64,000 nucleotides of DNA from Nannochloropsis oceanica (taxonomy: Eukaryota; Sar; Eustigmatophyceae; Eustigmatales; Monodopsidaceae), in the NCBI GenBank assembly GCA_004519485.1, contig CP038108.1, positions 806,001 to 870,000 of the forward strand, written 5' to 3'. The first letter of the stretch is position 1; each line of letters starts with the position of its first letter. The translations under genes were made by a program, and so were the position numbers. Below, piece by piece: positions 33,859-45,296 of the stretch. The notes beneath the pieces are model-generated. The model had not been told where the DNA came from, searched no databases, and worked only from the letters and a program-made list of their open reading frames with translations.

Positions 33859-36397
33859 ATGCTAGTGCCCAAGTTTAGCCTCCAGCAGACCACTGAGACC
33901 GTGGTGGTGACCATCAAACTACCATACATCCGTGTGGGGGATTCCGAAGTTTCCGTGGTACGTGGAATGTCGCTTGATTCCTAGCTTTTGGCTTCGAAGA
34001 GTATCCTCTGCTCTTACCTCTTGCCCCCCTCCCTCTCCTCCCTTCCTACCTACCTATCCGCACGTTAAATAGGATGGGAAAGACTTTGCCTTTTACTGCA
34101 AGCCCTATTTGCTCAAGCTATATTTTCCCCACCCCCTGAAGAATAACGAAGAGGACGAAAGTCATTGCCGCGCTGTGTACGATTCGGACTTGGTACGTGC
34201 GGGAAATATTGGTGGTGGTGTGTTGGTGGTCGAAGTAAGATAGATGAGATCCTTCGATGCTTGCTTATGCCTGTTCGCGACAATCTACGATGCAATTCTA
34301 TAAGCTTTCGTGGCTTGAAAGTGAAGTCGAAGCAAGTCCTTCCTTTATCCCTTTTTCTCATTTTATCATTCTCCCTCCCTCCCTCCTTCCTCCCTTCCAT
34401 AGGATCACGGCACAATGACCCTTCATCTTCTCAAGGAAGATCCTGGACAATTTTTCGAAGATCTCGATCTAACAACCACACTCCTTCAGCCCGTTCGCTC
34501 CTTTGACCCGTCCTACTCCCCTGCCTCATCTTCCATCTCCACTGTTGCTGCTGCCGCCATTCCTAGCAGTAGCAGCAGCAGCAACAGCTGCAGCAGAGCG
34601 CCTATCTACCCGACGGGCCCGCCATCGATCGAGGTACTGCATTCGGAAGATTTTTTGGGTCCTCCTCCCCCTACCAAGGTTCCCGATCGAGCAACTGGAA
34701 CAACACGAACAGCAGCAGCAGCAGTACCGCCACCACCACCAGCGAATGCCGACCCTCCTCCTTCTCCTCCTTCCCCTCCTCTTCCTCCTTCTCCACCTGT
34801 CCCGCTTGAAGGTTTTCCAACCATCTCAACAAATACCAATAAGGCTAACAGCAGCGGATCCGACCTCGCCCATTCCCTCCTCGAACCCAGACCTTGCCTC
34901 GGCGGTCTCAACGTCGGTGGAAACGGTATCCGTTACGGCTTCAATCGTCAATACTACGACGTCTTCACCCACCTTACAAACGAAATGGTCGTCCTCGATG
35001 TTTTGCGTCTCCCCAACCCGGAAAACACACCGGAGGAGGGCGAGGGTGGGAGGGAGGACGTGAGGGAGGAAAGAGAGGAGGAGGATTTTGATGGGGACAG
35101 ATACCTGGGAGATATGGTGGGGAGAGACGAAGACCCTCTATATGAAGAGGCGATGAAGATCACGCCATTTTGGCTGCAAAAGGGCATAAAAGGGAGTGAA
35201 GAAGGGTGGGATGATGTCGAGAAGGAGGAGCTGGCGATGTTGAAGAATAGGGCATTCCTGTGGGGGGAGACGGAGGAGGAGGCGAGGGAGGGAAGGAGGG
35301 CGGTCGGGCTGGGGCTGCTGGATCTCTTGCTGGCCTTTTGTTATGATTGGAGGACGACGGGGGGAGACCCGACGGTCGAGTCCGCGTGGACGATGACTAC
35401 CTTGTCTCCTTCTTTGTGTTATTTGGAGACATACAGGGGGAGGTATGGAGGAAGGGAGGGGGGGAATGAGGGGGTCAGGAAAGTCGTGCGGACTTTCATG
35501 AGGCGGGTCGTGACGTATCCGTACCTGCGGATATGGGCCCTGGCGGAGAGTTGTGTGGAAGACGTCAGTGGGATGCTACGGGAGGGCGGGGGGAGGGGTA
35601 GGAGGGTCATGTTGAGGTGTTTGTTGAGGATGAGGCGAGTGTTTCGGAGGACGGAGACGCATTATCTGCTGAATCGGTTGTTTTTAGATGATTACTGTGT
35701 GATGTTGCAGTCGACAGTGGGACAGATAGTGGTGCAGGAACTGGGGGAGGCCTGGAGGGAAGGAGGGCAGAAAGGGGTGAGGGGCGTGCGGGTGGGAAAG
35801 GAGGAGGTGGGGTTGGGGTTGGTGGAGCTGGAGAGGCTGTTGGAGGAGAAAGATGAGGAGGAGGAGGAGGATGATGATGATGAGGAGGAGGACTATGAAG
35901 GGGAAGAGAGTGACAGCGAGGAGGTGGAGGAAGAGGAAAGCTCGTCGGAGGAAGGGGAAGAGGCAGAGGTAGAGGTAGAGGAAGAAGAAGAGGAAGAGGA
36001 AGAAGAAGAGGGGACAAGCATTGTGACGGCGGCGTTGAGAGAGGCATCCTTGACGGAGAAGCAGAAAGGGCGACAGGGAGAGAAAGGTGCTGTTGAGGAG
36101 AAGGAGGGGAAGGGAGAGGGAGAGGATTTGTCGGTGGACATTGCATCGCTCTCAATGGACCCGAAGAGGCCAAAACTCGATTTTGGGGAGGGAGGAGGAG
36201 GAGGAGGAAGAGGAGGAGGAGGAGAAGGAGAATTGTTGGTATCGGCGAAGTCAAATATCTGGATTATACCGCGTGGTGGGGAGGATAATGAAGAAAGAGG
36301 AGGAGAAGGAGGAGGAAAAGGATATGACGGTGGAGAAAAGGGTTGGAGAAAGACAAAGGCTCAGGAAAGAGGGAGACCGTTGATAGAGGAGTTGTAG
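33859..36397 (+). CDS. SHQ1: SHQ1, H/ACA snoRNP assembly chaperone
   Basis: 737 aa, exons 33859-33957, 34073-34192, 34403-36397, all phase 0. The first two exons encode the CS domain: MLVPKFSLQQTTETVVVTIK, then DGKDFAFYCKPYLLKLYFP. The third has the start of the SHQ1 domain RYGFNRQYYDVF and its helical core: LLDLLLAFCYDWRTTGGDP, VESAWTMTTLSPSLCYLETY, YLLNRLFLDDYCVML. SHQ1 shields the pseudouridine synthase dyskerin/Cbf5 before it joins H/ACA RNPs. A P/S/T-rich linker (residues ~110-210) separates the two domains, and the C-terminal ~230 residues are an acidic, G- and E-rich tail that most SHQ1 proteins lack. Confidence 0.93.
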
Positions 36398-36772
36398 AGA
36401 GAATCGATGGTGGAACCAAGCAAAAAGTATAAAAATGTATTCATACAACAGAAGCTGGAAAGAAATTTAAGGAGAAGGGAGCCCGCACAAGTGTAGAAAG
36501 ATAGAAGAAAAGGTGATTGAAGACTATGGCTGCAGCTTTTCTCTGGTTCATCAACCTGTGGGTCAGTATTTTTTTCCTTTCGCAGTTGTCATGGAAGTGA
36601 ATAAGAAAAAGGAGGCTTATTTCCAGCCCCCCTTCCTTCCGTCCATCAATCCCTCTGAGCCGTACGTCTGTTTGTCTGTGCGTTCTCACCCTTCCTTTTA
36701 TCGTCGTTACTATTATTTTCTGGCCTCAACACCATCTCACATCTCCCTAATTACCAATATTTACTCTTCGCG

Positions 36773-36907
36773 ATGGCTGCTACTGCATCCGCTGCTGCTG
36801 CTGCTATTACTCCTGCAACTACTGCTACTGCTGCTGGTGTTGCTGGAGCTGCTGCCGTTCCTGCTGCTGCTAAGCCCACTGCTGGTGATCGTGTTTTTAA
36901 TTTTTAA
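36773..36907 (+). CDS. Possible 44-aa alanine-rich peptide or first exon
   Basis: ATG at 36773 opens 44 codons rich in A, T, P and V, ending KPTAGDRVFNF-stop. The leader is C/T-rich (caccatctcacatctccc), like other leaders in the window. The alanine bias partly reflects a GCT repeat, so this may be chance. It could also be a first exon spliced further on. It lies in the 1.1-kb gap between SHQ1 and the J-domain gene; I saw nothing else clear in that gap. Confidence 0.3.
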   Translation: MAATASAAAAAITPATTATAAGVAGAAAVPAAAKPTAGDRVFNF

Positions 36908-37493
36908 TCATCTGCGTTTGTAACCCGCTTCTTCTCGCCCTCCACTCCCTCCCTCATTTCCTCCCTGCGTTCCTCTATTCCTTTTCTATGTGAAGGAGGA
37001 GCAATCAAGGGCCGTATTAATGCTTTACCGACTCATTCGCTCACACACTATACACATTTCTCTTAATTTTACAGTACGGTGAAAAAACAACTTAAAATGA
37101 AAACAGGAAACCAAAAATACACCGAAACGCATTCCTTTCTCTATCTCGCCCATGCATCCACACGCACATGCACACACGTATGCGCATGCACTCTGGTTAA
37201 GGGGGGAGGGAGACACACTCGCAGACACAGACAGAGACGCAAATACAGCCACAGCCACAGGTGAACACATACGCCGCCCTTCCCAACCCTCTCTTAATAA
37301 CAGGACAGAGCTTGCCTTCGCCTTCTTCTCCTCTATCTACACACACATCGCTCCCTCCCTCCCTTCCTCACATACTTCGAGGCCTCCATCTCCTCGTCCT
37401 CCTCGCCCACCTCCATCAGCCAAGCCGGGCAGAAAATGGAAAAAATATTCTTTAACAAAGAAAGAATAAAAAGAGAGGAGTAAACTTCATTTA

Positions 37494-37680
37494 TCATATT
37501 CTGACACGTTGCAGCCGGCTCAATGAATCTTCTCTCTCAGCAATCTGCTTTTCCAGCCTCTCCTCCTTCCGCTTCAGCTTCGTCTCGACGTCAGCAGCAC
37601 CGGCGTTGACGATTGTGTGAGAGGTAGTGATGGACAAGGATTCAGCAGCCGAGGCAGTGAAAACGGCATCAAGCGCGTCT

Positions 37681-37715
<35 letters not shown>

Positions 37716-39822
37716 CTGCACCTGTTCCTGTTGCTGGAGTCGCTGCAGCTGCTCCACTTCAGCGGTCATGGGCTCCGCGATGCTGCTACTGCCGCCACTG
37801 CTGCTATCGTCTTTGGGGCCATCACTTTTCTCAGCCATAAACGAAAGATCTGCTGCTGCTACTGCTGATTCTGCCGTCGCTGGAGCTGCTGCCGCTGTCG
37901 CTGCCGATGCCGCTTTTTCTTTCTGCTGCCTCCTCACACTCCCAAAGACCAGCTCAAATGTCTCCCTCTGCTTCTTCTTCCGCTCCTCTGGCTTCATCTT
38001 AGATAACTCCTCTCCACTCTCCTTTCCCACCCCCTCTACCGATGACGACACAGGGGAGCTCGCCCCAGAGGCACTCATAATCCCCGAACCGGACTGCCCC
38101 TCATTATATTTCTTGTCTATCTTCGCGGCTAAAACCATCACTTGCTTCTGGAGACTCGCCGTCTGTTTTTGAATGAGTTCCAATTCCTTGTGAGACGCTT
38201 CGCGCTTTCGAGCGGCCGCTGCCAGCTCTTGCTTGAGAATGTGTTTTCGTTTGGCATGGGCCGATAGAGAGGAAAGGAGGGCAGCCTGCTTGGTCTGGAT
38301 GTCTTCCCATTTCTGTCGATGGGGGACAACAGCTGCACTGGCTTCTGCCAAGGCAGTCTTTGTGACCTCGAGTGTTTCTCGTACTTCCTTTGTTTCCTCC
38401 TGACTGGCCCAAAACAATTCTTCCGCCTTGTCCTTTGCCTCCCTGGCTCGTTCTACCCGTAGGCGGGCCCGTCGCAGGACCTCCTCCGCCTCTGCCACCT
38501 CGGCGTCCGCGGCAAACACAACTTGCTCCAATCGCTTACAACGCCCTACAACCTTTGTTTCCGCTTTCGCAAATTTTCTCGCTGCCTGACGATGGTCCTC
38601 CTCTTCCGCCGCCATAGCCTTGAACGCTGACAATGTCAAAGCAGACTCTTCGCGCAATTCTTGAGCTTGCTGCGCCAGGTCTTGCTCTACCTTCTCTGCT
38701 GCCTCCAACGACGTCCTAGCATTCCCTTCTCGATCGAGGGAGAGAGAGACTGCCTCAGCGGACCTTCGTGCCTGTTCTTGAGCCTCTTTGGCACGCAGGG
38801 TCAGCACGTCTAGTTGATCCGAGAGGGAACGGATCTCCTCAGCCCGCCAGGCAGCTTGCATTTGCGCGAAATACTGGGCGCGGCCTTGGGCAACTGTGCA
38901 AAGAACCGCGAGGGAGGGAATAAGCAAGAGATGAGAAAGGAATGGATGGTGGATCCGCTCCACACCCTCGACCTCGCCCTCCTCGTCCCCTCCTTCACCT
39001 TCCTTAAGTCAGCCCGCTTACCTTGACGCATGTTTTCAACTGCGGAGGCCGACTGCTCCAAAGTCGTTTTCAGTATCGGACCGGCGAATTGTTTAACCAA
39101 TCTTTGGTCAAGCCCCTGAAAGGCAGTCTTGATGAGGGGGAGGGCGACGTCGCGGGCTGTATTTTAAGGATCGGCGGGAAGGAGGGAAGGCGAGGCAGAA
39201 GTTAAAGAACATGGTTGATAAATTCGTTGAAGCCGTCAAACTCTATATCCTTGTGCAATTATGCACCCTTTCACTCTCCTTTTTGCCTCTTACCTAGAGG
39301 CACCGCAATGTCCATAGTCAGAATTTCTCCCACGCTCACCGCCAACTCAGCCACCTCTGCCACCTGCCTCCTCCGATCAAACTCAGCCCTTCTTTGACCA
39401 TCATATAAGGTTTCATACGCCTCTTTGATAATTAAAAATTCTTTGGTGGTGTCAGTGGTGCGACTGGCATCCGGGTGGGTGTTCTTGGCGCGTTCGCGAA
39501 AGGCTCTTTTGACCTCTGCGGGAGTTGCTCCAGGGGCAAGGCCGAGGATGGAGTAGTAGTCAGTTTTGCTTGTGGCGAAGAGGCTGGTGCGTGGTTGTTG
39601 TGATGATGATGCGAATGATGTTGATGGGGATGAAGAAGACGAAGAAGAGAAGGAGAGGAGAGGACGGAAGGCGTGGAGAGGTTGGAGAAGAAGCAAGAGG
39701 GCGAGGAGGGAAAGGAGGCGGAGGATGTTGGCTGGATGCCGCCAGAGGGATGGGACTGTCATGACGGCAGCCACCGTTTGTCTGTTGAACATTGAAAAGA
39801 GGAATAAAGGAAGATAAGGCAT
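37494..39822 (-). CDS. Plastid-targeted J-domain protein with long coiled coil
   Basis: 687 aa from ATG at 39822 (667 from ATG at 39762, which puts the signal peptide nearer the start). Exons 39822-39294, 39156-39022, 38893-37494; phases agree. A signal peptide (LRLLSLLALLLLLQPLHAFRP) with an HAF-RP site suggests plastid import. The J domain (residues ~87-150, DYYSILGLAPGATPAEVKRA) keeps HPD at 115-117 and should stimulate an Hsp70. After ARDVALPLIKTAF..., residues ~250-480 are an uninterrupted E/A/R/K-rich coiled coil. A low-complexity A- and Q-rich tail ends in another short helix. No Gly/Phe or zinc region, so a class C J-protein. A plastid Hsp70 partner is inferred. Confidence 0.85.
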
Positions 39823-40692
39823 AGGTATGCGTGCGCCGGTCTGTGTAGGCTTTGTTTTTATTGGGAAGGCAGATGAGAGAAGCTTGTTTGTGGCGTTTCA
39901 TGCACAATGAACCTCGATCTTCCGCACATGACGTCGCACGTGTCGAGATCAAGAAATCACACACAGAGTGATATAAGAAATTAATGTGGTGCGAGATTAG
40001 GTGGCTCACTGTCCCACATCGACAAGCATCCAAATAAGCCCAGCCATTTGGCCGCGGCAGCAAGTCATTCCCCCTATTCCTTCGATACGTACCGATCAAA
40101 CGCCACACTAAAGCTATCTCCAGACCCAAGGGTAGGTCTCTTTCCCTATGACGCAGCAGGATACTAAATATGGCCTTAGTCTGCGCGCGTGGGTGTGTTT
40201 GGATGGGGAGCGAAAGGGTGAGACACGGTCCACTAGAGAAGGCGAAACACAGCCGAGGAGACGTGCTGCTCACTAGCAAGGTTGTGGTGGGGATCCAAAG
40301 GTGTTGTCGAATCAGACCAATCCAGCATCCGTGCACGGCACCAATAACGTCGTGTACAAACCTCTGCTCTCGGATAGGACAACCACAGATCGGTGCGGGC
40401 TTGGTATTTCGGGAGAAATAAAGACTCTTGGAACAAAAGGCAGCAGTTCGTAACTACGACAGTATCTGAAACTCCGCAGAGCGCGTGATGGAGGAGGCCA
40501 CAAGCAACAGTCCTAACCCTAAAAATAAGCATCATTAACTTCCCCCTCCCTAACATATACTCCCCGCCGTACAGCCATTCAAAAATCTGCCGCACGCGCT
40601 TAAAAGCCTCAGAGATTTCGACCGCCCGGCCTTCTCCGTGTCACAATACTGGTTCGTCGGGCGCCTGCCTTTCCCAAGTCCCGCACCTCAAA
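39823..40692. promoter_or_regulatory. Divergent region between J-domain and FKBP-CS genes
   Basis: 870 bp between two head-to-head genes for plastid proteins, so coordinated expression is possible. It contains a telomere-like cctaaccctaa at about 40513. I looked for a tRNA and found none. No convincing gene. Confidence 0.4.
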
Positions 40693-42358
40693 ATGCCTGG
40701 CCCACTTGAGAGACGACCTCCTCAACAGCAGCAGCTACAGCAGCTGCCCATGCCGCATACACCACGCAGCATCCACCTTCTATTTCTCGCCGCCATTGCC
40801 GCCATACCTCTCCTTTCCACGCCAGTCCAGGCCTTCATGCCCGCCGCTACACCCGCACCACCATCATTACGCCACGAGCGACCCCTTCCGTATCTACCCT
40901 CCTCAACAGCCACGACATTACGCTCCTCCACGGGCTCCGGCTGGCGTGGCGGCCCCCGACCAGATGATGAGCCCGTGGACCTGTCGGGGGATGGTGGGGT
41001 CATGAAACGCGTCATTCGCCACGGGTTTGGGTACAAGCAAGAGAGTCCTCCCCCACACGCGTATTGCAAGATTGCCTTTGTTATGAAGACATCAACTGGG
41101 CAAGTGATAGCGGATCGCATGAAAGACCCTATGGAATTTATGCTGGTACGTCTCTTTCCCCCCTCCCCTTTTTCGTTTCATTTCTTCCCTGGGAAATGTG
41201 AAATTGGAGGGCGGAGGGCAATCACTGCATGCAAAATCTCAATAAACGTTTCTCCTTTGACTACATCACGTAGGGCCTAGAACAGCCCGAAGTCATTCCC
41301 GGATGGGAGCTGGCAGTGGCTAGCATGAAGCCCAACGAGGTGGCTGAGATCACTTGCTCGCCCGATTACGCGTTTGGTGCTGCTGAGGGATACGAGGACA
41401 AAATTCCCCCTGGTGCAACAATTATTACCAGGTGAGTGAAAAAGGGAGGGACTGAAGAAGTGAAGTGAGTGAATGGATGAGGTCACTTATATCCCAAAAT
41501 AAGTATCAACTCCCGTACCCGATCTCTCCTCAGTCACACTCTCGCCTCCCCTTTCTTTCTTCCCTTCCTCCTTTCCCCCTCCCTCTCTTATTGCTCAGGT
41601 TGCGATTGGTAGACTGGCGTTCCTTGAAAGGTGCAGGGTCAACAAACGTGGAAGATACGCGGGACCTGACCAAGAAATGGAGGGAAGAGATCGATCAAGG
41701 TACTTCCCCTATGACTGAATGGGCGGCGCCTCCGACGACGAAAGGGAGGAGTGGAGGGAAGGAGGGAGGAAGGGTTGAAGAAGGGGCGAATGTCAGTAGT
41801 GGGGGGCCCTTAGCCGATGCCCAGGCAGCAATGGAGAAGCAACAGGAAAAAGAACAACACCAGCAGCAGCGACAGGCTTCCTCTTCTTCCTCCTCGATAG
41901 ATAAAGAGTTTTCACCTATGTCTTCTCCGCGAGTCGAAGCCATGCCTGAGGATCTCAATAAGGGGATGAAAGTAGACGTGGATGATCCCAGTGTCCAACA
42001 AAAATTGAATAAAAACCAAGTGGTCATCGGAACGGCACCCCAGTACAAATGGAAGGAGCGCGCAGGGTTTTTAGAGTTGGTGGTGCCAGTGCCTGAAGAG
42101 GTGAAAAAGGAGGATGTCCTTGTACATTTGACCAATCGTGTATTGATGGTAGGCTTTAAGACGCCAGAAAAGAAGGAGAAGGAGCAGTGGGTAGTGGGCG
42201 GGGATTTGTTTGGTCCAATAGAACTTGCCGAGTCATTTTGGGTGTTAAGCAAGGACTACACAGATGAGCTCACGGAGGGGAAGACGTGCATTGAGGTGAG
42301 GTTGGAGAAGAAGGAGCCGATGAAAAGGATTTGGAGCACGGTATTCAAAGACCAATAA
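40693..42358 (+). CDS. Plastid-targeted FKBP-type prolyl isomerase fused to a CS (NudC/p23-like) domain
   Basis: 456 aa, exons 40693-41145, 41274-41431, 41599-42358, phases agreeing. The signal peptide (IHLLFLAAIAAIPLLSTPVQ) is followed by AFMPA, a plastid import motif. An in-frame ATG at about 40750 would put that signal closer to the start. The FKBP fold (residues ~118-210) shows IAFVMKTSTGQVIADR, EVIPGWELAVASMKPNEVAE, YAFGAAEGYEDKIPPGATI and RLRLVDW. After an S/Q/G linker comes a CS domain (~330-450): QYKWKERAGFLELVVPVPEE, VKKEDVLVHLTNRVLMVGF, GPIELAESFWVL, LEKKEPMKRIWSTVF. CS domains bind Hsp90 or client proteins. The fusion suggests a plastid-localised folding cochaperone. Confidence 0.88.
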
Positions 42359-42673
42359 CATAGTGGGAGAGAGACATAGACATGAAATTATGAAGAAACA
42401 ACGAAAGCACCTGTGTCAACCTATGGACGTGCTCGACGGCAATCCTGCCTCCTCTGCTTCGTCGTTCTGTGGTGGGCGGCTCTCGCTTCCTCATACCCCT
42501 GGCACCTACTTCTTTGTTGTGCCACTAAGCATCGCACGTGTCAAGGAGGTGGGTTTACATATTCTGCAGCCTCTGGCCTAACATGCGAGCTGCCGGTTTA
42601 TGTGCCTATCCAATCGCTGCACCAACCTCTAGCTTCCTCCTTTCTTACACAAACCACAAACCATACTAGCACC
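42359..42673. promoter_or_regulatory. eIF3g upstream region
   Basis: 315 bp tandem gap between the FKBP-CS stop and the eIF3g start. C/T/A-rich just before the ATG (accacaaaccatactagcacc). Nothing else recognised. Confidence 0.4.
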
Positions 42674-43781
42674 ATGTCTCGCGACATGAAGGACTGGGGG
42701 GATTACGAGGATGATGAGGAGCTCCCGCAAGCAGTGGAGGTAAGTCTTGTGTTTGTTGCTTGTGGGAAAAGGAAGGGTGGGTGGCAAAATATTGAGAGAC
42801 TTGGATGGCGTTGAAATGAGGTCCTGCCTTTACCTCGCATGAACACCTCCTTCCTCCTTTCCCCCCCAACTTCTTCTCCCACTACACACACGATAGAGCG
42901 GCCCTGATCAGAATGGGGTGGTGACACGGACGCACTGGGACTGGAAGGACGGCCGCAAGGTCCGCTACGTCCAGAAATTTCGAGTGGAGGAGGTCAGGAC
43001 CCGCGTGCCCAAGCGAACCTTCGAACGCAAGACCTGGGCCCGGTTCGGAGACGCATGTGATGCCCATGTTCGCGCAGAGGAACAGAGCATTGCGATTGAG
43101 GACCCGAATAGTCTAGCGGAGGAAGAGCCGGCAGCGGACATTAAAAATTTGGGGTTGATTCGACAGAAGCTCGAGGCCCGAAAGAAGGGCTTGTTACCGT
43201 CGTCGGCGCCAGGGGATTCCTACGCCGAATATCAGGCAGGGGGAGGGGGAGGGATGGGGGTAGGCGGGGAGGAGGGGGGGATGCGAGGCGGAATGATGGG
43301 CGGGGGTACGGGAAGGACTATGGGGGAGAGGTTTGGTGCGGGTGGAGGGGGAGGGCCGGGGCCTCAGGGTGGACCTGGGGGGAGGGAGGAAGACAAGTTC
43401 CCTACACTTCGTGTGACGAATGTATCGGAGGACACGACGGACGATGATTTGAAGCAGTTGTTTGGGCGGTTTGGGTCATTGCATCGTGTGTTCCTTGCCA
43501 AGGATAAGGAACGAAATACCAGCCGGGGGTTTGCGTTTGTCTCTTTCCTCAGTAAGAGCGATGCCCAGAGGGCCATGGATGAGTTACAGGGGTACGGGTA
43601 CGATCACTTGATTCTTCGGTTGGAGTGGGCCAATCCCCCGACGCAGAGGAGGGAGGAGAGGGGAGAGGGCTTGGGGGGGCTGTCGTCAGGGTTTGTATCC
43701 GGGTACGGGCAGAGGCTTGCGCAGGATACGACGTTGAATTACTCAACGGCCTCGAATCTAACGCATGGGACAGAGAGATAA
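42674..43781 (+). CDS. EIF3G: Translation initiation factor eIF3 subunit g
   Basis: 316 aa, exons 42674-42739 and 42897-43781. Exon 1 gives the acidic start MSRDMKDWGDYEDDEELPQA. Exon 2 has the conserved N-terminal part (KVRYVQKFRVEEVRTRVPKR, TWARFGDA), a G-rich linker and a C-terminal RRM (about residues 190-275) with RNP2 LRVTNV and RNP1 RGFAFVSF, ending YGYDHLILRLEWANPP as in other eIF3g proteins. The CCHC zinc knuckle (C-x2-C...H...C) that animal and plant eIF3g carry between these parts is absent. Acts in scanning and reinitiation within eIF3. Confidence 0.93.
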
Positions 43782-44056
43782 GAGAGGGGCCTGGACCGAG
43801 GAGGCACGGTGAGATGTAGAACGGGATAAATGTAATGGCGGAGGGAAGGAATGGAGGGTGAGTTTTGGCGAGGTGCGTGGGTAGGTGAGGGCTTGGTTGT
43901 GGAGGAAGCGCAGGGACGACGGAGGGGAAGATAGACTTGACGTGCGTGATTATGTTTTTTGGAGACATGCATGAGGGTAGATGAAGAAGAGGAGAACAAA
44001 AAAGGAAAAAGATGACCAATCGAGAAGAGAGAATAGAAGAGAGGTAGAAGCAGTTG
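43782..44056. other. Intergenic, eIF3g 3' flank
   Basis: Purine-rich flank after the eIF3g stop. I see no gene in it. Long antisense frames here are only the reverse reading of the G/A-rich strand. Confidence 0.5.
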
Positions 44057-44644
44057 ATGATCTTCGGTTTGGTCAACCGCGGCAAGATATGCGGACACTC
44101 TATGTGTAGCCTTCCCGCTGACCTCCTCTTTTATCCTCCTTCCCCCTCTCCTCCTGGCCCTGTGTGGGCCGTCCGGGGACTTTGCCAGGTCAAAAAACCT
44201 GTCAAAGTCGCTAGAAAAACTCGGACAAGGAAATAAGGGATGACAACAATTTCTTGTTGGAAGGCTCCCCCTCGTATGCAAGTCCTCGAAGACGTCAGGT
44301 TGCATGCGATAGTTCTAGAGAGATGTAGGAACTCAAAAGAGCTACTTTCTTCTTGGTAGTTCTTTTGAGTTCCTACATCTCTCTAGAACTATCGCATGCA
44401 ACCTGACGTCTTCGAGGACTTGCATACGAGGGGGAGCCTTCCAACAATAAATTGTTGTCATCCCTTATTTCCTTGTCCGAGTTTTTCTAGCGACTTTGAC
44501 AGGTTTTTTGACCTGGCAAAGTCCCCGGACGGCCCACACAGGGCCAGGAGGAGAGGGGGAAGGAGGATAAAAGAGGAGGTCAGCGGGAAGGCTACACATA
44601 GAGTGTCCGCATATCTTGCCGCGGTTGACCAAACCGAAGATCAT
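44057..44644. repeat. Near-perfect 289-bp inverted repeat with 10-bp spacer
   Basis: Left arm 44057-44345, spacer 44346-44355, right arm 44356-44644. The arms are symmetric about 44350.5 with no indels. The mismatches I found are 44253/44448 and 44341/44360. The same 83-residue frame reads outward on each strand (MQPDVFEDLHTRGSLPT...), simply because the arms are copies. Each arm also holds a smaller imperfect palindrome around ggtcaaaaaacctgtcaaag. I saw no transposase, target-site duplication or gene match. Possible origins are a foldback element, an inverted duplication at a repaired break, or an assembly or cloning artefact. A transcript across it would form a long dsRNA hairpin. Confidence 0.9.
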
Positions 44645-44764
44645 GGGGACGAGCTTCCCCACGGACCATACTCCTGTACACCCGTAGGATATTACGTGCC
44701 CCATTGCCGTCCCGGGACACGAACTGTTCACAGGTGTCACACCAATACAGTCCTCGGAAACGCA

Positions 44765-45125
44765 TCGTCTCCCTCCTGCTCCTCCTCCTCTTTCCCCTTC
44801 TTCTTCTTCCTCTTCCTCTTCTTCTTCTTCTTCTCCCTCTTCTTTTTCTTCTTCTCCTTCTTTTTCTTCTTCTTCTTCTTCTTCTTCTTCTTCTTCTTTT
44901 TCTTCTTCTTCTTCTTCTTCCTCTTATTCTTCTTCCTCTTCTTCCTCTTTTACCTCTTCCTCTTTTACCTCTTCTTCTTGTTCGTCTTCTTCTTCCTCCT
45001 CTTCTTCTCCTCCTCCGCCTCCTCCCCTTTCTCCCCCTCCTCCTCCTCCTCCTCCACCTCCTCCTCCTCCTTCTCCACCTCCTTCTCCTCCTTCTCCACC
45101 TCCTTCACCTCCTCCTCCTTCTGCC
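44765..45125. repeat. Polypyrimidine (TTC/TCC) tract
   Basis: About 360 bases almost entirely of C and T on the + strand, made of TTC/CTT units grading into TCC units. Long S/F- or L-rich frames on + and E/G-rich frames on - arise from it and are not genes. Mirror-repeat homopurine-homopyrimidine DNA can form triplex (H-DNA). Confidence 0.9.
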
Positions 45126-45296
45126 ATTCTCTCTCATTGGGTTTAGACGCTGCCCACAATCGAGGTGTACCTTTGTCTGTGGTTTGAGGAGGGGGGGGGG
45201 GGAGGGGGGGAAATAAAGAGGAAGTGTGACGGCTCTAATGGAGGGTGTGGTGTTGTCCTTGGCATAATGGCAAAATGTAAGTTGTAGTCGCGGTGA

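Noticed and set aside
40250-40420. Possible tRNA-like stems between the J-domain and FKBP-CS genes
   Set aside because: No B-box match and no cloverleaf could be drawn.
44396-45187. 263-codon frame starting MQPDVFEDLHT
   Set aside because: It consists of one arm of the palindrome followed by the polypyrimidine tract; its first part occurs on the other strand too.
44704-45216. Leucine-rich frame resembling membrane segments
   Set aside because: It is the translation of the TTC/TCC tract; the hydrophobicity is an artefact of codon TTC/CTC/CTT.
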